Positions 29,097 through 38,439 of a DNA stretch of 64,000 bases are shown one piece after another; position 1 is the first letter of the stretch; every line of letters starts with the position of its first letter. Source of the DNA: Bog-756 sp963741055 (GTDB taxonomy: Bacteria; Actinomycetota; Acidimicrobiia; Acidimicrobiales; RAAP-2); the NCBI GenBank assembly GCA_963741055.1, contig CAVUGU010000015.1, positions 1 to 64,000 on the forward strand. Direction: 5' to 3'. The notes below the pieces were generated by a model that did not search any database, was not told the DNA's origin, and saw only the letters and a list, made by a program, of their open reading frames with translations. Made by a program: the position numbers and the translations under genes.

Positions 29097-32000
29097 GCCT
29101 TGACCACCCAGATCCTCACCACCCGCACGGCCTCGCCGTCGTCGAGCTCCACCTCGGTGCCCTCTCCGCCTCCGTCGGGAGGCGACGTCGAAACCGAGCG
29201 AGCGAGCACCTCGCGTGCCACCAGGTCGAACAGCGGTTCGAGGTCGTCGAGCCCGACCAGGTGCAGGTCGATCCAGTCCGACACGTCGAGACCGCTCGCC
29301 TTTCGGAGGTCCTGCACGTGGCGCACCACCTCGCGGGCGAGCCCGCGCCGGCGCAAGTCATCGTCGAGGGTGAGCTCGAGAGCGACCACCTCCGCGCCAT
29401 CGCGGGAGACCGCGAAGCCCGGTTGCGACTTGACCCGGAGCTCGATCTCGTCCGCGGTCAGCTCGACCGGACCGTCGTCGAGCTCGATGGTCACCGGCTC
29501 CCCTGCCGACAGAGCCGCCTCGGCCGCCGCGCCGTCGACGGAGCCCATCGCGGCGCGGAGCTGCTGGACCCGCGATCCGAGACGCGGACCGAGCACCCGG
29601 AAGTTGGGGACGAGCTCGTACGCGAGGACGTCGCCCAGTTCGCCGATCGGCTCGATCACGTCGACGTTGAGCTCGTCCTCGACGATGCCCGGTGGCGGTG
29701 CGGGGCTGCCCTGGGGCAGGTGGACGAGGGCGCGGGCGAGCGGCTGGCGCACCTTGATCCCCGCTTCGGACCGCGCGGCACGGCCGAGCGAGGCCAACCG
29801 TCGTGCGAGCGCCATGCTCTCCTCGAGGGAGGGATCACGGGCGTCCGCGGCGACGGCCGGCCACTCGACCAGATGCACCGAGTCGGTCTCGGACGCAGCG
29901 GTGAGATCGCGCCACATCCGATCGGCCAGGAAGGGGCAGAGCGGTGCGAGCAGCCGGGCGAGGATCACCAGCACCTCGTGGAGCGTCGCCTGGGCACCGA
30001 GCGAGTCGGCCGGGTCGGCGCCCGGATCGGTCCGCCAGAAGCGTCGGCGACTCCGGCGCACGTACCAATTAGAAACGTCGTCGATCAGTTCGGCGATGGC
30101 GGTCGCCGCCGGAAACGGCTCGTAGTCGTCGAGCGAGGTGGTCACCTGGTCCACCGTCGCGTAGAGGCGCGAGCGCATCCACCGGTCGAGGAGGGAGCGC
30201 TGCGCCGGCGGCGGGATCGCGGGGTCGCCGGGGTCGAAGTCGTTGAGCGAGGCGTAGGTCGTGAAGAACGACCAGGTGTTCCACAGGGTGATCAATTCTT
30301 CGCGCATCGCCGCGTCGATGAAGTCGAGGCTGACCCGGGTCGGCGTCCACGGTGAACCCTGCGAGAACATCCACCACCGCAACGGGTCGGCCCCACGGGT
30401 GGAGAGGATCTCCCAAGGATCGATCACGTTGCCGATGCTCTTCGACATCTTGCGGCCCTCGGCGTCGACGATGTGACCGAGGCAGAGCACGTTGCGATAC
30501 GGGGTCGCGTCGCGCACCAGGGTGTTGACCGCGAGGAGCGAGTAGAACCAGCCTCTCGTCTGGTCGATGGCCTCGCAGATGAAGTCGGCGGGGAAGACGA
30601 ACTGCTCGGCGGACCCCTCGACGAGCGGATATCCCCATTGGGCGCTCGGCATCGATCCCGAGTCGAACCAAGCGTCGATGACCGGCTCGACCCGTCGCAT
30701 GGTCGCTTCGGGACCCCCGGCGCACTCGGGGCACTCGAAGGTCACTCGGTCGATGTCGGGGCGGTGCGGATCCACGTCGGTGACGTCGTGACCCGCGAGC
30801 TCAGACAGCTCCGCGAGCGACCCCACGCAGCGAGTGTGGCCCTCGTCGCACCGCCACACCGGAAGGGGGGTGCCCCAGTACCGGTCCCGCGAGAGCGCCC
30901 AGTCGACGTTGTTCGCCAACCACTCCCCCATCCGCCCGTCGCGGATGTGCTCCGGGTGCCACCCGATGGTCTCGTTCTGCGCGACCAGGTCCGCCTTGCG
31001 CTCGGAGGTGCGGACGTACCAGCTCGGCTTTCCCCAGTAGATGAGCGCGGTCCCGCACCGCCAGCAGTGGGGGTAGGGGTGCACGTGGAGCTCGCGACGC
31101 AGGAGCCGCCCCGACCGCTCGAGCCGGTCGTTGACCTCCGGGTTCGTCTCGCGCACCGGCTGGCCCGCGAGCCACTCGACTTCGTCGGTGAAGCGCCCGT
31201 CGGGGCCGACCGGGTTGAGGGTCGGGAGGTGGTGGTCGCGCCCGGCCTGCCGGTCGACCTCACCGAAGGCAGGAGCCAGATGGACGATGCCGGTGCCTTC
31301 GTCCGCCTCGACGAACTCGCCGGGAACCACCCGCCACCCGTCGGACGCGCCGTTCCCCCTCGGCTCGAGATCGGAGAAGGGCCGGTCGTAGCGGAGACCG
31401 ACCAGGTCGCTGCCGCGGACTCTTGCGGTGGCCACCTCGTCGTCACCGAGCACCTGGGAAGCGAGCTCCGCCGCGACCACCCGGTCCCCGACCACCGCGT
31501 ACTCGAGGCCGGGGCCGACCGCGGCACCGGTGTTGGAGAGAAGCGTCCACGGCGTCGTGGTCCACGCGACGAGTGAGATCCCCTCGAGCGTGTCGACATC
31601 GAGCAGGGCGCGCAGGCGCTCGGCTGCCTCGCCGTCGTCACGAAGCGGAAAGAGAACGTAGGCCGACTCGTCCTCGACCTCGCGGTAGACGTCGGGCTGA
31701 CCGAGCTCGTGGCTGGAGAGCGCGGTCCCACAGCGCGGGCAGTACGGCACCACCTTGATGTCCTCGTAGAGCAGGCCCTGGTCCCAGAGGCTCTTCAGGT
31801 TCCACCACACCGCTTGGACGTACTCGGAGGTGTTGGTCCAGTAGGCGTCGTCGAAGTCGATCCAGTAGCCGATGCGCTCGGTCAGGGCACGCCAGTCCTC
31901 GACGTAGTTGCGGACCGACTCCCGACAGAGCCGGGTGAACTCGGCGATGCCGACGGTCTCTTCGATCTGGTGCTTGGCGGTGATCCCGAGCTGCTTCTCG

Positions 32001-32323
32001 ACCTCGACCTCGACCGGGAGCCCGTGGGTGTCCCAACCGGCCTTGCGCGGCACCGCGAAGCCCCGCATGGTCCGGTAGCGACAGAAGAGGTCCTTGTAGA
32101 CCCTCGCCCAGACGTGGTGGAGCCCCGGACGGCCGTTGGCGGTCGGGGGACCCTCGTAGAAGATCCAGGGCTCGGCCCCCGATCGCAGCTCCACCGACCG
32201 CTCGAAGACCCGGTGCTCGGCCCATCGGCCCAGCTCCTCGGCCTCGAGGGCGGTGAAATCGGGTTCGGGCGGCACCGGGCGGAACAACTGGGCTTCCTTG
32301 TCGGTCGAAGTCGGGACGGTCAC
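29093..32323 (-). CDS. ileS: isoleucyl-tRNA synthetase
   Basis: 1076 residues. It charges tRNA-Ile. The class I HIGH region is in FYEGPPTANGRPGLHHVWAR (about 50), and the KMSKS motif is in GRKMSKSIGNVIDPWEIL (about 620). The CP1 editing domain lies between. A Cys pair (CPRCGTAL) and CWRCGTAL are also in the insertion. The length and the RPGLHHV form recall the eukaryote-like IleS2 branch, which is often mupirocin-resistant; that is inference. GTG 32323 is chosen because the protein-like sequence begins there (VPTSTDKEAQLFRPV); GTG 32380 adds an Arg/Pro-rich stretch. Confidence 0.95.
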   Translation of the reverse strand: MTVPTSTDKEAQLFRPVPPEPDFTALEAEELGRWAEHRVFERSVELRSGAEPWIFYEGPPTANGRPGLHHVWARVYKDLFCRYRTMRGFAVPRKAGWDTHGLPVEVEVEKQLGITAKHQIEETVGIAEFTRLCRESVRNYVEDWRALTERIGYWIDFDDAYWTNTSEYVQAVWWNLKSLWDQGLLYEDIKVVPYCPRCGTALSSHELGQPDVYREVEDESAYVLFPLRDDGEAAERLRALLDVDTLEGISLVAWTTTPWTLLSNTGAAVGPGLEYAVVGDRVVAAELASQVLGDDEVATARVRGSDLVGLRYDRPFSDLEPRGNGASDGWRVVPGEFVEADEGTGIVHLAPAFGEVDRQAGRDHHLPTLNPVGPDGRFTDEVEWLAGQPVRETNPEVNDRLERSGRLLRRELHVHPYPHCWRCGTALIYWGKPSWYVRTSERKADLVAQNETIGWHPEHIRDGRMGEWLANNVDWALSRDRYWGTPLPVWRCDEGHTRCVGSLAELSELAGHDVTDVDPHRPDIDRVTFECPECAGGPEATMRRVEPVIDAWFDSGSMPSAQWGYPLVEGSAEQFVFPADFICEAIDQTRGWFYSLLAVNTLVRDATPYRNVLCLGHIVDAEGRKMSKSIGNVIDPWEILSTRGADPLRWWMFSQGSPWTPTRVSLDFIDAAMREELITLWNTWSFFTTYASLNDFDPGDPAIPPPAQRSLLDRWMRSRLYATVDQVTTSLDDYEPFPAATAIAELIDDVSNWYVRRSRRRFWRTDPGADPADSLGAQATLHEVLVILARLLAPLCPFLADRMWRDLTAASETDSVHLVEWPAVAADARDPSLEESMALARRLASLGRAARSEAGIKVRQPLARALVHLPQGSPAPPPGIVEDELNVDVIEPIGELGDVLAYELVPNFRVLGPRLGSRVQQLRAAMGSVDGAAAEAALSAGEPVTIELDDGPVELTADEIELRVKSQPGFAVSRDGAEVVALELTLDDDLRRRGLAREVVRHVQDLRKASGLDVSDWIDLHLVGLDDLEPLFDLVAREVLARSVSTSPPDGGGEGTEVELDDGEAVRVVRIWVVKA

Positions 32324-32439
32324 GGGTCGAGGCCGCCACCGGCCGGCAGCGGCCACCGTCGGCACCCGCCCGACCGGCACGCCGCGACCCTGGAGGGTGG
32401 GACCAGATACTACGGGCGCCGAGCGTCCACAATTGAGGG

Positions 32440-33300
32440 GTGCCCGAGCTTCCCGAAGTCGAGGCCCTCACCACCGCCCTCGGCGAGCGGATGGTGGGCC
32501 ACCGCATCGCCTCCTGCCAGCTCGCGTCCTTCGCGGCCTTGAAGACGGTCGAGCCGGGGATCGACGAGCTGGTCGGGACGACGGTCGAACGGGTCGAGCG
32601 GCGCGGCAAGTTCGTCTGCATCGAGTCCGGGGGACTCTGGCTCGTCGTGCACCTCGCGCGGGGCGGGTGGATCAAGTGGTACGAGAAGGTCCCGAGCGCG
32701 ACCCCGCGACCCGGTCGCGGACCCCTCGCCCTGCGGTTGCGCCTCGAGGAGGGCTCCGGGTTCGACGTGACCGAGGCGGGCACCGAGAAGCGGCTCGCGC
32801 TCTGGGTGGTCCGCTCGCCCGAGGACGTCCCCCCGATCGCCGAGCTCGGCCCCGATCCGCTCTCGCCCGAGTTCACGGTCGAGCGGTTCGCGGCCCTGCT
32901 GGCGTCCTCGTCGGCAACGTTGAAGATCGCCCTCACCACCCAGTCGCTGATCGCCGGTGTCGGGAACGCCTACTCCGACGAAGCGCTCTTCCACGCGCAA
33001 CTCTCTCCCTTCAAGAAGACCAGATCGCTCACACCCGCAGAGGTCGAACGACTGCACGATGCACTCGTCGGCGTGCTCTCCGAGGCGGTGGAGCGTTCGG
33101 ACGGTCTTGCACCCTCCGAGCTGAAGGGCGACAAGAAGCGGGCCATGTCGGTCCACGGACGAACCGGGGAGACCTGCCCACGGTGTGGCGACACCGTCCG
33201 CGCGGTCGCCTTCTCCACCAAGTCGCTGCAGTACTGCCCGACCTGCCAGACCGGCGGGAAGGTCCTCGCCGACCGCCGGCTCTCGCGGCTGCTCAAGTGA
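32440..33300 (+). CDS. Fpg/Nei family DNA glycosylase/AP lyase
   Basis: 286 residues, base-excision repair of oxidised bases. The mature N-terminal Pro-Glu (PELPEVEALTTAL) is the catalytic pair. SLIAGVGNAYSDEALFHAQL is the helix-two-turn-helix Asn-containing motif. A zinc finger closes the protein (CPRCGDTVRAVAFSTKSLQY and CPTC). It looks closer to the actinobacterial Fpg-like group than to MutM itself, because the Lys-57 region is KFVCIESGG. GTG start, divergent from ileS over about 115 bp. Confidence 0.93.
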   Translation: MPELPEVEALTTALGERMVGHRIASCQLASFAALKTVEPGIDELVGTTVERVERRGKFVCIESGGLWLVVHLARGGWIKWYEKVPSATPRPGRGPLALRLRLEEGSGFDVTEAGTEKRLALWVVRSPEDVPPIAELGPDPLSPEFTVERFAALLASSSATLKIALTTQSLIAGVGNAYSDEALFHAQLSPFKKTRSLTPAEVERLHDALVGVLSEAVERSDGLAPSELKGDKKRAMSVHGRTGETCPRCGDTVRAVAFSTKSLQYCPTCQTGGKVLADRRLSRLLK

Positions 33301-33990
33301 GCGGCAGCCTGCCGGAGGCCGCGCCGGAGAGAGTCGTCGAGCGAGACCGGTGAGACGAGAGAGTTCACCCTCGAAGGAGAGCTGGCTCGTCTCGAGCCGA
33401 TGCGACTCGGCCACGTCGAGGGGCTGCTCGACGCGGCGGACGAGGACCGGTCGACCTTCGCCTTCACCTGGGTCCCGTCGGACCGCGCCGCGATGACCGC
33501 GTACGTCGAGCGGGGGATCGCACTCCGTGACGCGGGTGAGCAGGTCCCCTTCGTCACCTGGTCACGACGGGAGCAACGCATCGTCGGATCCACCCGCTTC
33601 TACGACCTCACACCCTGGGACTGGTCGTTGCTCTCTTCGAACCTCGCGACCGACCAGCGCCACGATCGACCGGACGTGGCATCGATCGGCTACACCTGGC
33701 TCGCCCGCTCCGCGCAACGTAGCGGCATCAACACCGAGGCCAAGGTCTTGATGATGACCTATGCCTTCGAGCAGTGGGGGGTCCGGGCGGTCCGACTCCT
33801 CACCGATGCCCGCAACGAGCGATCGCGGGCGGCCATCGCCCGCCTCGGGTGCACGCTCGACGGCGTTCTCCGCGCGGACCGACCGGCCGCCGATGGAACG
33901 GTCCGCGATTCCGCGGTCTTCTCGATGCTGGCGAACGAGTGGCCCGCTCACAAGGCGAGCTTGATCGCCCGGCTCGCCGGGCGGACCTGA
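33297..33990 (+). CDS. GNAT N-acetyltransferase (RimL-like), probable +1 frameshift near the start
   Basis: About 230 residues when corrected. GTG 33297 overlaps the fpg stop as GTGA and opens VSGSLPEAAPERVVERDR, then a stop. One extra base at about 33351 would join it to ETREFTLEGELARLEPMRLG, the normal RimL-type N-terminus. The acetyl-CoA fold follows: IGYTWLARSAQRSGINTEAK and VRLLTDARNERSRAAIARLG. It acetylates an amino group of unknown substrate. If the base is real, translation must begin at ATG 33400 and lack the first strand. Confidence 0.72.
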
Positions 33991-34046
33991 CGCCTGACCG
34001 CCCGAATTCACGGCTTTCGCACCCACCAGGTTCTACGCTGGGAGCA

Positions 34047-34748
34047 GTGCCTCTCCACCTGTGGGTCCTCGAGCCGCCTCCTTCACCTCGAAACCGCCTG
34101 ACCTGCGCCATCCGCCTGATCTGGGCGATCCCCCAGCTCTTCGTCCTCCTCTTCTTGAACATCGTGGCGTTCTTCGCAGTGGTGGCGGCCTGGTTCGTCG
34201 CGCTGTTCACCGGTCGATTGGACGGGCCCCTCCGCGAGTTCATCGCGGGAGTGCTGCGCTGGAACATCCGGGTGGAGGGCTACTTCTACTTCCTGACCGA
34301 CGCCTACCCCGCGTTCAGCCTGGACGAGGAGGAGCAGTACGCGGTGCGGCTCGCCATCCCCCCTCCGGTCGAGCTCAACCGCGCGGCCGTCCTCTTGCGC
34401 ATCTTCATCGCGATCCCCGCCGGGATCGTCGCGAACGTCCTCGGCGCGGGACTCTCGGTCGTCTCGATCGGGAGTTGGTTCATGCTGCTGGTCACCGGCA
34501 CCTTGCCCGTGCCGCTCTTCGAGGCGACCCGGGTGGTCGTCCGCTATCAGGAGCGGTTCTACGGCTACCTCATCATGTTGACGCCGGAGTACCCCTGGGG
34601 ACCGATGGGGGACGATACGGCGGCGCTCTCGGCCGATGATCCCAACGAGGCATGGTCGATCCGGCTCAGCGACGGCGGGCGGATCGCCTTGATCGTGGTC
34701 GCCGTCCTCGGGGTGATCTCCGACATCGTCTCCAACGCTCGGCGCTGA
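34047..34748 (+). CDS. DUF4389 membrane protein
   Basis: 233 residues with about four hydrophobic helices (LIWAIPQLFVLLFLNIVAFF, VVAAWFVALFTG, IFIAIPAGIVANVLGAGLSV, IALIVVAVLGVISDIV). The blocks FTGRLDGPLREFIAGVLRW and RVEGYFYFLTDAYPAFSLDE are those of the DUF4389 family of actinobacterial membrane proteins of unknown function. GTG 34047 follows GGAG closely. No operon partner downstream on this strand. Confidence 0.82.
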   Translation: MPLHLWVLEPPPSPRNRLTCAIRLIWAIPQLFVLLFLNIVAFFAVVAAWFVALFTGRLDGPLREFIAGVLRWNIRVEGYFYFLTDAYPAFSLDEEEQYAVRLAIPPPVELNRAAVLLRIFIAIPAGIVANVLGAGLSVVSIGSWFMLLVTGTLPVPLFEATRVVVRYQERFYGYLIMLTPEYPWGPMGDDTAALSADDPNEAWSIRLSDGGRIALIVVAVLGVISDIVSNARR

Positions 34749-35029
34749 GAGCCCCGAGCGGCTTGGACGATCGCTCAGATCGCTCAGCCGAACTTGATCA
34801 GCAGGACCGCGATCGCGGTCAGCGCGATACCCAGCTTCCAGACCCAGAGCCTCGGCTTGACACAGAGGTAAACCTGTCTGTTTACTAGAGATATCGGTTT
34901 GAGCAGGTTGCTCGGCTGTGGGCCGCCGGGCCCAGGCGGCAAAAGGGGGCAATCCCATCCGCCGCGCCGAGCGGCCGACCGACCACACCCGGGTCGCATG
35001 TCGCGACCACGTGAACAACGAGGAGAGTC
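34749..35029. other. intergenic region before the ABC transporter operon
   Basis: 281 bp. It holds the palindrome at 34868-34885, and AGGAG seven bases before ATG 35030. A minus-strand frame here ends in a hydrophobic segment (GIALTAIAVLLIKFG) but has no ATG/GTG start with an RBS; I do not call it a gene. Confidence 0.5.
34868..34885. promoter_or_regulatory. inverted repeat, candidate operator for the ABC operon
   Basis: Perfect inverted repeat GTAAAC-CTGTCT-GTTTAC in an AT-rich island within very GC-rich DNA, 145 bp upstream of the substrate-binding protein gene. A dimeric repressor is expected to bind; the Rrf2 protein at 37970 is the nearest candidate. Confidence 0.5.
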
Positions 35030-36121
35030 ATGCAGCGCCCCAGGGGGATTTCGATGCGACGGAGCGTCATCGCGGTGGTAGCGACGGGTCTCGCGGTGCT
35101 CGCCGCCGCCTGCAGCTCGAGTTCGGGCTCGCCGACGACGACGACCTCCGGCTCCGGCTCGGCGACCACGCAGTCCGGTCCGGTCACGCTTCGCCTCGGT
35201 TACCAGACCAACCTGACCCACGCGCCCGCACTGGTCGGCATCCAACAGAGCATCTTCACCAAGAACCTGCCGAGCAACGTCACGCTCCAGACCTCGAGCT
35301 ACAACGCCGGACCTGCCGAGGTGACCGCCCTCTTGGCCGGCTCCCTCGACGCCGGCTACATGGGTCCGAACTCCGCCATCACCGCGTACTCGCAGGGCCA
35401 CGGAGCGATCCGGATCATCTCCGGCGCGACCTCCGGGGGCGCGGGGCTGGTGGTCTCCTCCTCGATCACCTCGCCGTCACAGTTGAAGGGCAAGACTCTC
35501 GCCACCCCACAGCTGGGCAATACCCAAGACGTGGCGCTGCGGACCTGGCTGAAGAAGCAGGGCCTCACCTTCCCGGGACCGAACGGCGGGAGCGGTGAGG
35601 TGAACATTCTTCCCCAGGACAATTCGACGACGCTCGCCTCGTTCGAGGCCGGGACGATCGCGGGTGCCTGGGTCCCCGAACCCTGGGTCACCCGGATGGT
35701 GAGCGAGGGTCACGGCCACGTCCTGGTCAACGAGAAGACCCAGTGGCCCAACGGTAAGTTCTCGACGACGTTGCTGGTGGTCAGCACGTCCTTCCTCAAC
35801 GCGCATCCCTCGGTGGTGACCGGTCTCTTGAAGGGCCAGCTGGCCGCGAACAACTTCATCAACTCGTCCCCCGCCGCCGCACAGGCCGACGCCAACACCG
35901 CGCTCGCTGCGGCGACCGGCAAAGCGCTCAAGCCGGCCGAGCTCTCTGCCGCATGGTCCGACATGACCTTCACCAACGATCCCATCGCCTCGTCGATCCT
36001 GACCGACCTCGTCCACGCCAAAGCCGTCGGCTTCTCGGTGTCGAACATCTCGGGCATCTTCGATCTGGGCCCGATCAACCAACTGCTCACCCAGGCGGGG
36101 AAGGCGAAGCTCTCCTCATGA
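35030..36121 (+). CDS. ABC transporter substrate-binding lipoprotein (sulfonate/nitrate/taurine type)
   Basis: 363 residues. A lipoprotein signal ends at LAVLAAAC, followed by a Ser/Thr/Gly-rich linker. The fold is that of SsuA/TauA: TLRLGYQTNLTHAPALVGIQ, LLAGSLDAGYMGPNSAITAY, LKGKTLATPQLGNTQDVALR and AGAWVPEPWVTRM. It captures an anionic solute such as an alkanesulfonate, taurine or nitrate outside the membrane. ATG 35030 has AGGAG at good distance; ATG 35054 is the alternative. First gene of a three-gene operon. Confidence 0.9.
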   Translation: MQRPRGISMRRSVIAVVATGLAVLAAACSSSSGSPTTTTSGSGSATTQSGPVTLRLGYQTNLTHAPALVGIQQSIFTKNLPSNVTLQTSSYNAGPAEVTALLAGSLDAGYMGPNSAITAYSQGHGAIRIISGATSGGAGLVVSSSITSPSQLKGKTLATPQLGNTQDVALRTWLKKQGLTFPGPNGGSGEVNILPQDNSTTLASFEAGTIAGAWVPEPWVTRMVSEGHGHVLVNEKTQWPNGKFSTTLLVVSTSFLNAHPSVVTGLLKGQLAANNFINSSPAAAQADANTALAAATGKALKPAELSAAWSDMTFTNDPIASSILTDLVHAKAVGFSVSNISGIFDLGPINQLLTQAGKAKLSS

Positions 36122-36957
36122 CCCAACTGGCGCCCTCCGCTCCCCCGCGCCCAGAGGAGCACGCGCCCGCGCTCGACCTCGCCAGGGTGTCCAAGCGGTA
36201 CGGCGGTGCCGAGGGGGTCGTCGCGCTGCAGGACGTGACGCTCAAGGTGGCGCCGGGCGAGTTCGTCTGCCTGGTCGGCGCCTCCGGCTGCGGGAAGACC
36301 ACCCTGTTGAACCTGGTCGCCGGCCTCGATCGTCCGACCACCGGCTCGGTGTCCCTGGCCTTCTCCGGACCCGGGTCGGATGCCGATCGAACGGTCGCAC
36401 CCACGACGAGCGGAGACGGCACCACCACCGCCATGCTCTTCCAGGACTCCGCCCTCTTCCCCTGGCTGACCGTTGCCGCCAACGTCGAGCTGCCGCTCCG
36501 TCTCAAGGGAATCGGTCGCGCCGAACGACGCGCACGTGCCGCCGACCTGCTCGAACGGGTGCACCTCGGAGGCTTCGGGCCGAAGCGACCGCACGAGCTC
36601 TCCGGCGGCATGCGTCAGCGAGCGGCACTCGCCCGCGCGCTCGCACAGGATGCGGGCCTGCTGCTGATGGACGAGCCCTTCGGCGCGCTCGACGCGATCA
36701 CCCGCGACCTTCTGCACGACGAGCTCGAGTCGCTGTGGATGGATCGAGGATTCACCGTCCTCTTCGTGACCCACAACGTGCGTGAGGCCGCACGCCTCGG
36801 CGATCGAATCGTCCTTCTCACCAGCAGGCCGGGGAGGGTGGCGGCCACCTTCGAGGTGGGACTTGCGCGTCCACGGCGGATCGACTCCCCCGAGATCGCC
36901 TCGCTCGCGGCGACCGTCACCGACCAGCTGCGCTCGGAGGTGGGACGCCATGGTTGA
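36118..36957 (+). CDS. ABC transporter ATP-binding protein (SsuB/TauB type)
   Basis: 279 residues. Walker A GASGCGKTTL, Q-loop FQDSALFPWLTV, signature LSGGMRQRAALARAL, Walker B LLLMDEPFGALD and the switch His in FVTHNVREAARLGD are all intact. The FPW after the Q-loop and the MDEPFGALD block are typical of nitrate/sulfonate importers. The start ATG overlaps the binding-protein stop (ATGA). It powers import with the permease that follows. Confidence 0.95.
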   Translation: MTQLAPSAPPRPEEHAPALDLARVSKRYGGAEGVVALQDVTLKVAPGEFVCLVGASGCGKTTLLNLVAGLDRPTTGSVSLAFSGPGSDADRTVAPTTSGDGTTTAMLFQDSALFPWLTVAANVELPLRLKGIGRAERRARAADLLERVHLGGFGPKRPHELSGGMRQRAALARALAQDAGLLLMDEPFGALDAITRDLLHDELESLWMDRGFTVLFVTHNVREAARLGDRIVLLTSRPGRVAATFEVGLARPRRIDSPEIASLAATVTDQLRSEVGRHG

Positions 36958-37894
36958 CCGGTCGACCATCGCCCTCGACGACCCGTCGGGCCCCGATGTC
37001 AACGGCGCCGCGCTCGCCGGATCGGAGGCGAGTGGCGAGCGGAGCGCGCTCGACCAGACCCTCGCCGGGCTCGACGCACTCGAACAGGAACCCTCCTCCG
37101 GGCGCGACCGCTTCTCGCGGCGGCTGTGGCGCGCGTCCTGGCCCAAACTGGTCGCCCTCGGGATCATCCTGCTCGTCTGGGAGATCGCGGTCTGGGTCCA
37201 CTGGAAGCCCTACATCCTCCAGTCGCCGAGCCAGGTCGCCAGTCAACTGTGGCACCTGCTCGGCACCTCGTCCTTCTGGCAGTCGTGTTGGATCACCGCG
37301 CAGCAGGCACTGATCGGTTTCGCCCTCGTCGTTCTCATCGGCGGCACGGTCGGCACCGCGGTCGCAAGGGTGCCGGTGCTGCGCGCGGGCATCGGCTCGT
37401 TGATCACCGGCATGCAGACCCTGCCCTCGGTGCTCTGGTACCCGCTGGCCCTGATGGTCTTCGGCGTGACGTCCAAGGCCATCATCTTGATGATGGTCCT
37501 CGGCGCGGCACCGGCGGTGGCCAACGGATTCATCAGCGGGATCGACCAGGTGCCACCGGGCCTGCTGCGCGCCGGACGGATCATCGGCGCGAGCGGCCCC
37601 TCCCTCGAGCGCCACGTCGTCCTGCCGGCCGCGTTCCCGACCATTCTCGGGGGGCTCAAGCAGGGGTGGGCGTTCGGATGGCACGCACTGATGGCAGGCG
37701 AGTTCCTCGTGCTGGTCAACCCGCTGAGCCTCGGGGGTCGCACCGTCAACGCCACCACCCAGGCCGAATGGGACGTCGTCGTGGCACTGATGATCGTGAT
37801 CGTGATCATCGGGATCCTCGTCGACACCGCGTTCAGCCGTGTGGACCGCTCGGTGCGGCGCCGTTACGGCCTGATCGACTCCGCTACCGGCTGA
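36950..37894 (+). CDS. ABC transporter permease (SsuC/TauC type)
   Basis: 314 residues. An unusual hydrophilic N-terminal tail of about 60 residues (rich in Asp, Ser, Glu) precedes the six helices. The EAA loop that contacts the ATPase reads RAGRIIGASGPSLERHVVLP (about 204-223). TLPSVLWYPLALMVFGV and GLKQGWAFGWHALMAGEFL are family blocks. ATG 36950 lies 8 bases inside the ATPase gene, with GGAGG upstream, so the two are coupled. Confidence 0.92.
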   Translation: MVDRSTIALDDPSGPDVNGAALAGSEASGERSALDQTLAGLDALEQEPSSGRDRFSRRLWRASWPKLVALGIILLVWEIAVWVHWKPYILQSPSQVASQLWHLLGTSSFWQSCWITAQQALIGFALVVLIGGTVGTAVARVPVLRAGIGSLITGMQTLPSVLWYPLALMVFGVTSKAIILMMVLGAAPAVANGFISGIDQVPPGLLRAGRIIGASGPSLERHVVLPAAFPTILGGLKQGWAFGWHALMAGEFLVLVNPLSLGGRTVNATTQAEWDVVVALMIVIVIIGILVDTAFSRVDRSVRRRYGLIDSATG

Positions 37895-37969
37895 GCGCCG
37901 GAACCCCCGGGCCCCATCCCAGGTCGCTCTGATCGGCGGCGGGACACCCCGCTCTGCCAGAATCGGCAC

Positions 37970-38425
37970 GTGTACATCTCGGCCAAGGTCGACTACGCGG
38001 TGCGTGCGCTCTGCACCCTCGCCGATGCCGACGGAAAGCCGATCACCGCCGAGGCCCTCGCACAGTCACAGGGCCTTCCGTCGAAGTTCCTCGAGAGCAT
38101 CCTGAACGACATGCGCCGCGCCGGCATCCTCTACAGCCAGCGCGGCGCCGAAGGCGGCTACTGGCTCTCGCGGCCGGCCTCGGAGATATCGGTCGCCGAC
38201 GTGATCCGGCCGCTCGACGGGCCGCTCGCCGAGGTGCGCGGGCTCCGACCCGAAGCGGCCACCTACGACGGCGCGGCGGAGCATCTCCAGGCGGTGTGGG
38301 TGGCGGTGCGGGCCAGTCTGCGTTCGGTCCTCGAGGCGGTCACCATCGCCGACATCGTGTCGGGACGACTCCCCCGATCCGTCGAGAAGTTGACCGGCGA
38401 CCCCGAAGCCTGGCTCTCGCACTAG
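37970..38425 (+). CDS. Rrf2-family transcriptional regulator
   Basis: 151 residues. Winged helix-turn-helix (YISAKVDYAVRALCTLADAD, GLPSKFLESILNDMRRAGIL, then the wing SQRGAEGGYWLSRP). It lacks the three C-terminal Cys that bind Fe-S in IscR and NsrR; its only Cys is at residue 15. That makes it more like CymR, which controls sulfur genes. It lies 75 bp after a sulfonate-type transporter, on the same strand, which supports a role in sulfur supply and in binding the palindrome at 34868. Confidence 0.9.
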   Translation: MYISAKVDYAVRALCTLADADGKPITAEALAQSQGLPSKFLESILNDMRRAGILYSQRGAEGGYWLSRPASEISVADVIRPLDGPLAEVRGLRPEAATYDGAAEHLQAVWVAVRASLRSVLEAVTIADIVSGRLPRSVEKLTGDPEAWLSH

Positions 38426-38439
38426 CGAAGACGTCGGTG

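Noticed and set aside
32324..32439. T-box leader for ileS
   Set aside because: Actinobacterial ileS can have a T-box, but only about 115 bp separate ileS from fpg and I could not find a convincing AGGGUGG-type T-box sequence on the minus strand.
34784..34870. Possible small hydrophobic peptide on the minus strand (GIALTAIAVLLIKFG)
   Set aside because: No ATG or GTG with an RBS in frame close by, and it runs toward the ABC promoter palindrome. Too little support.
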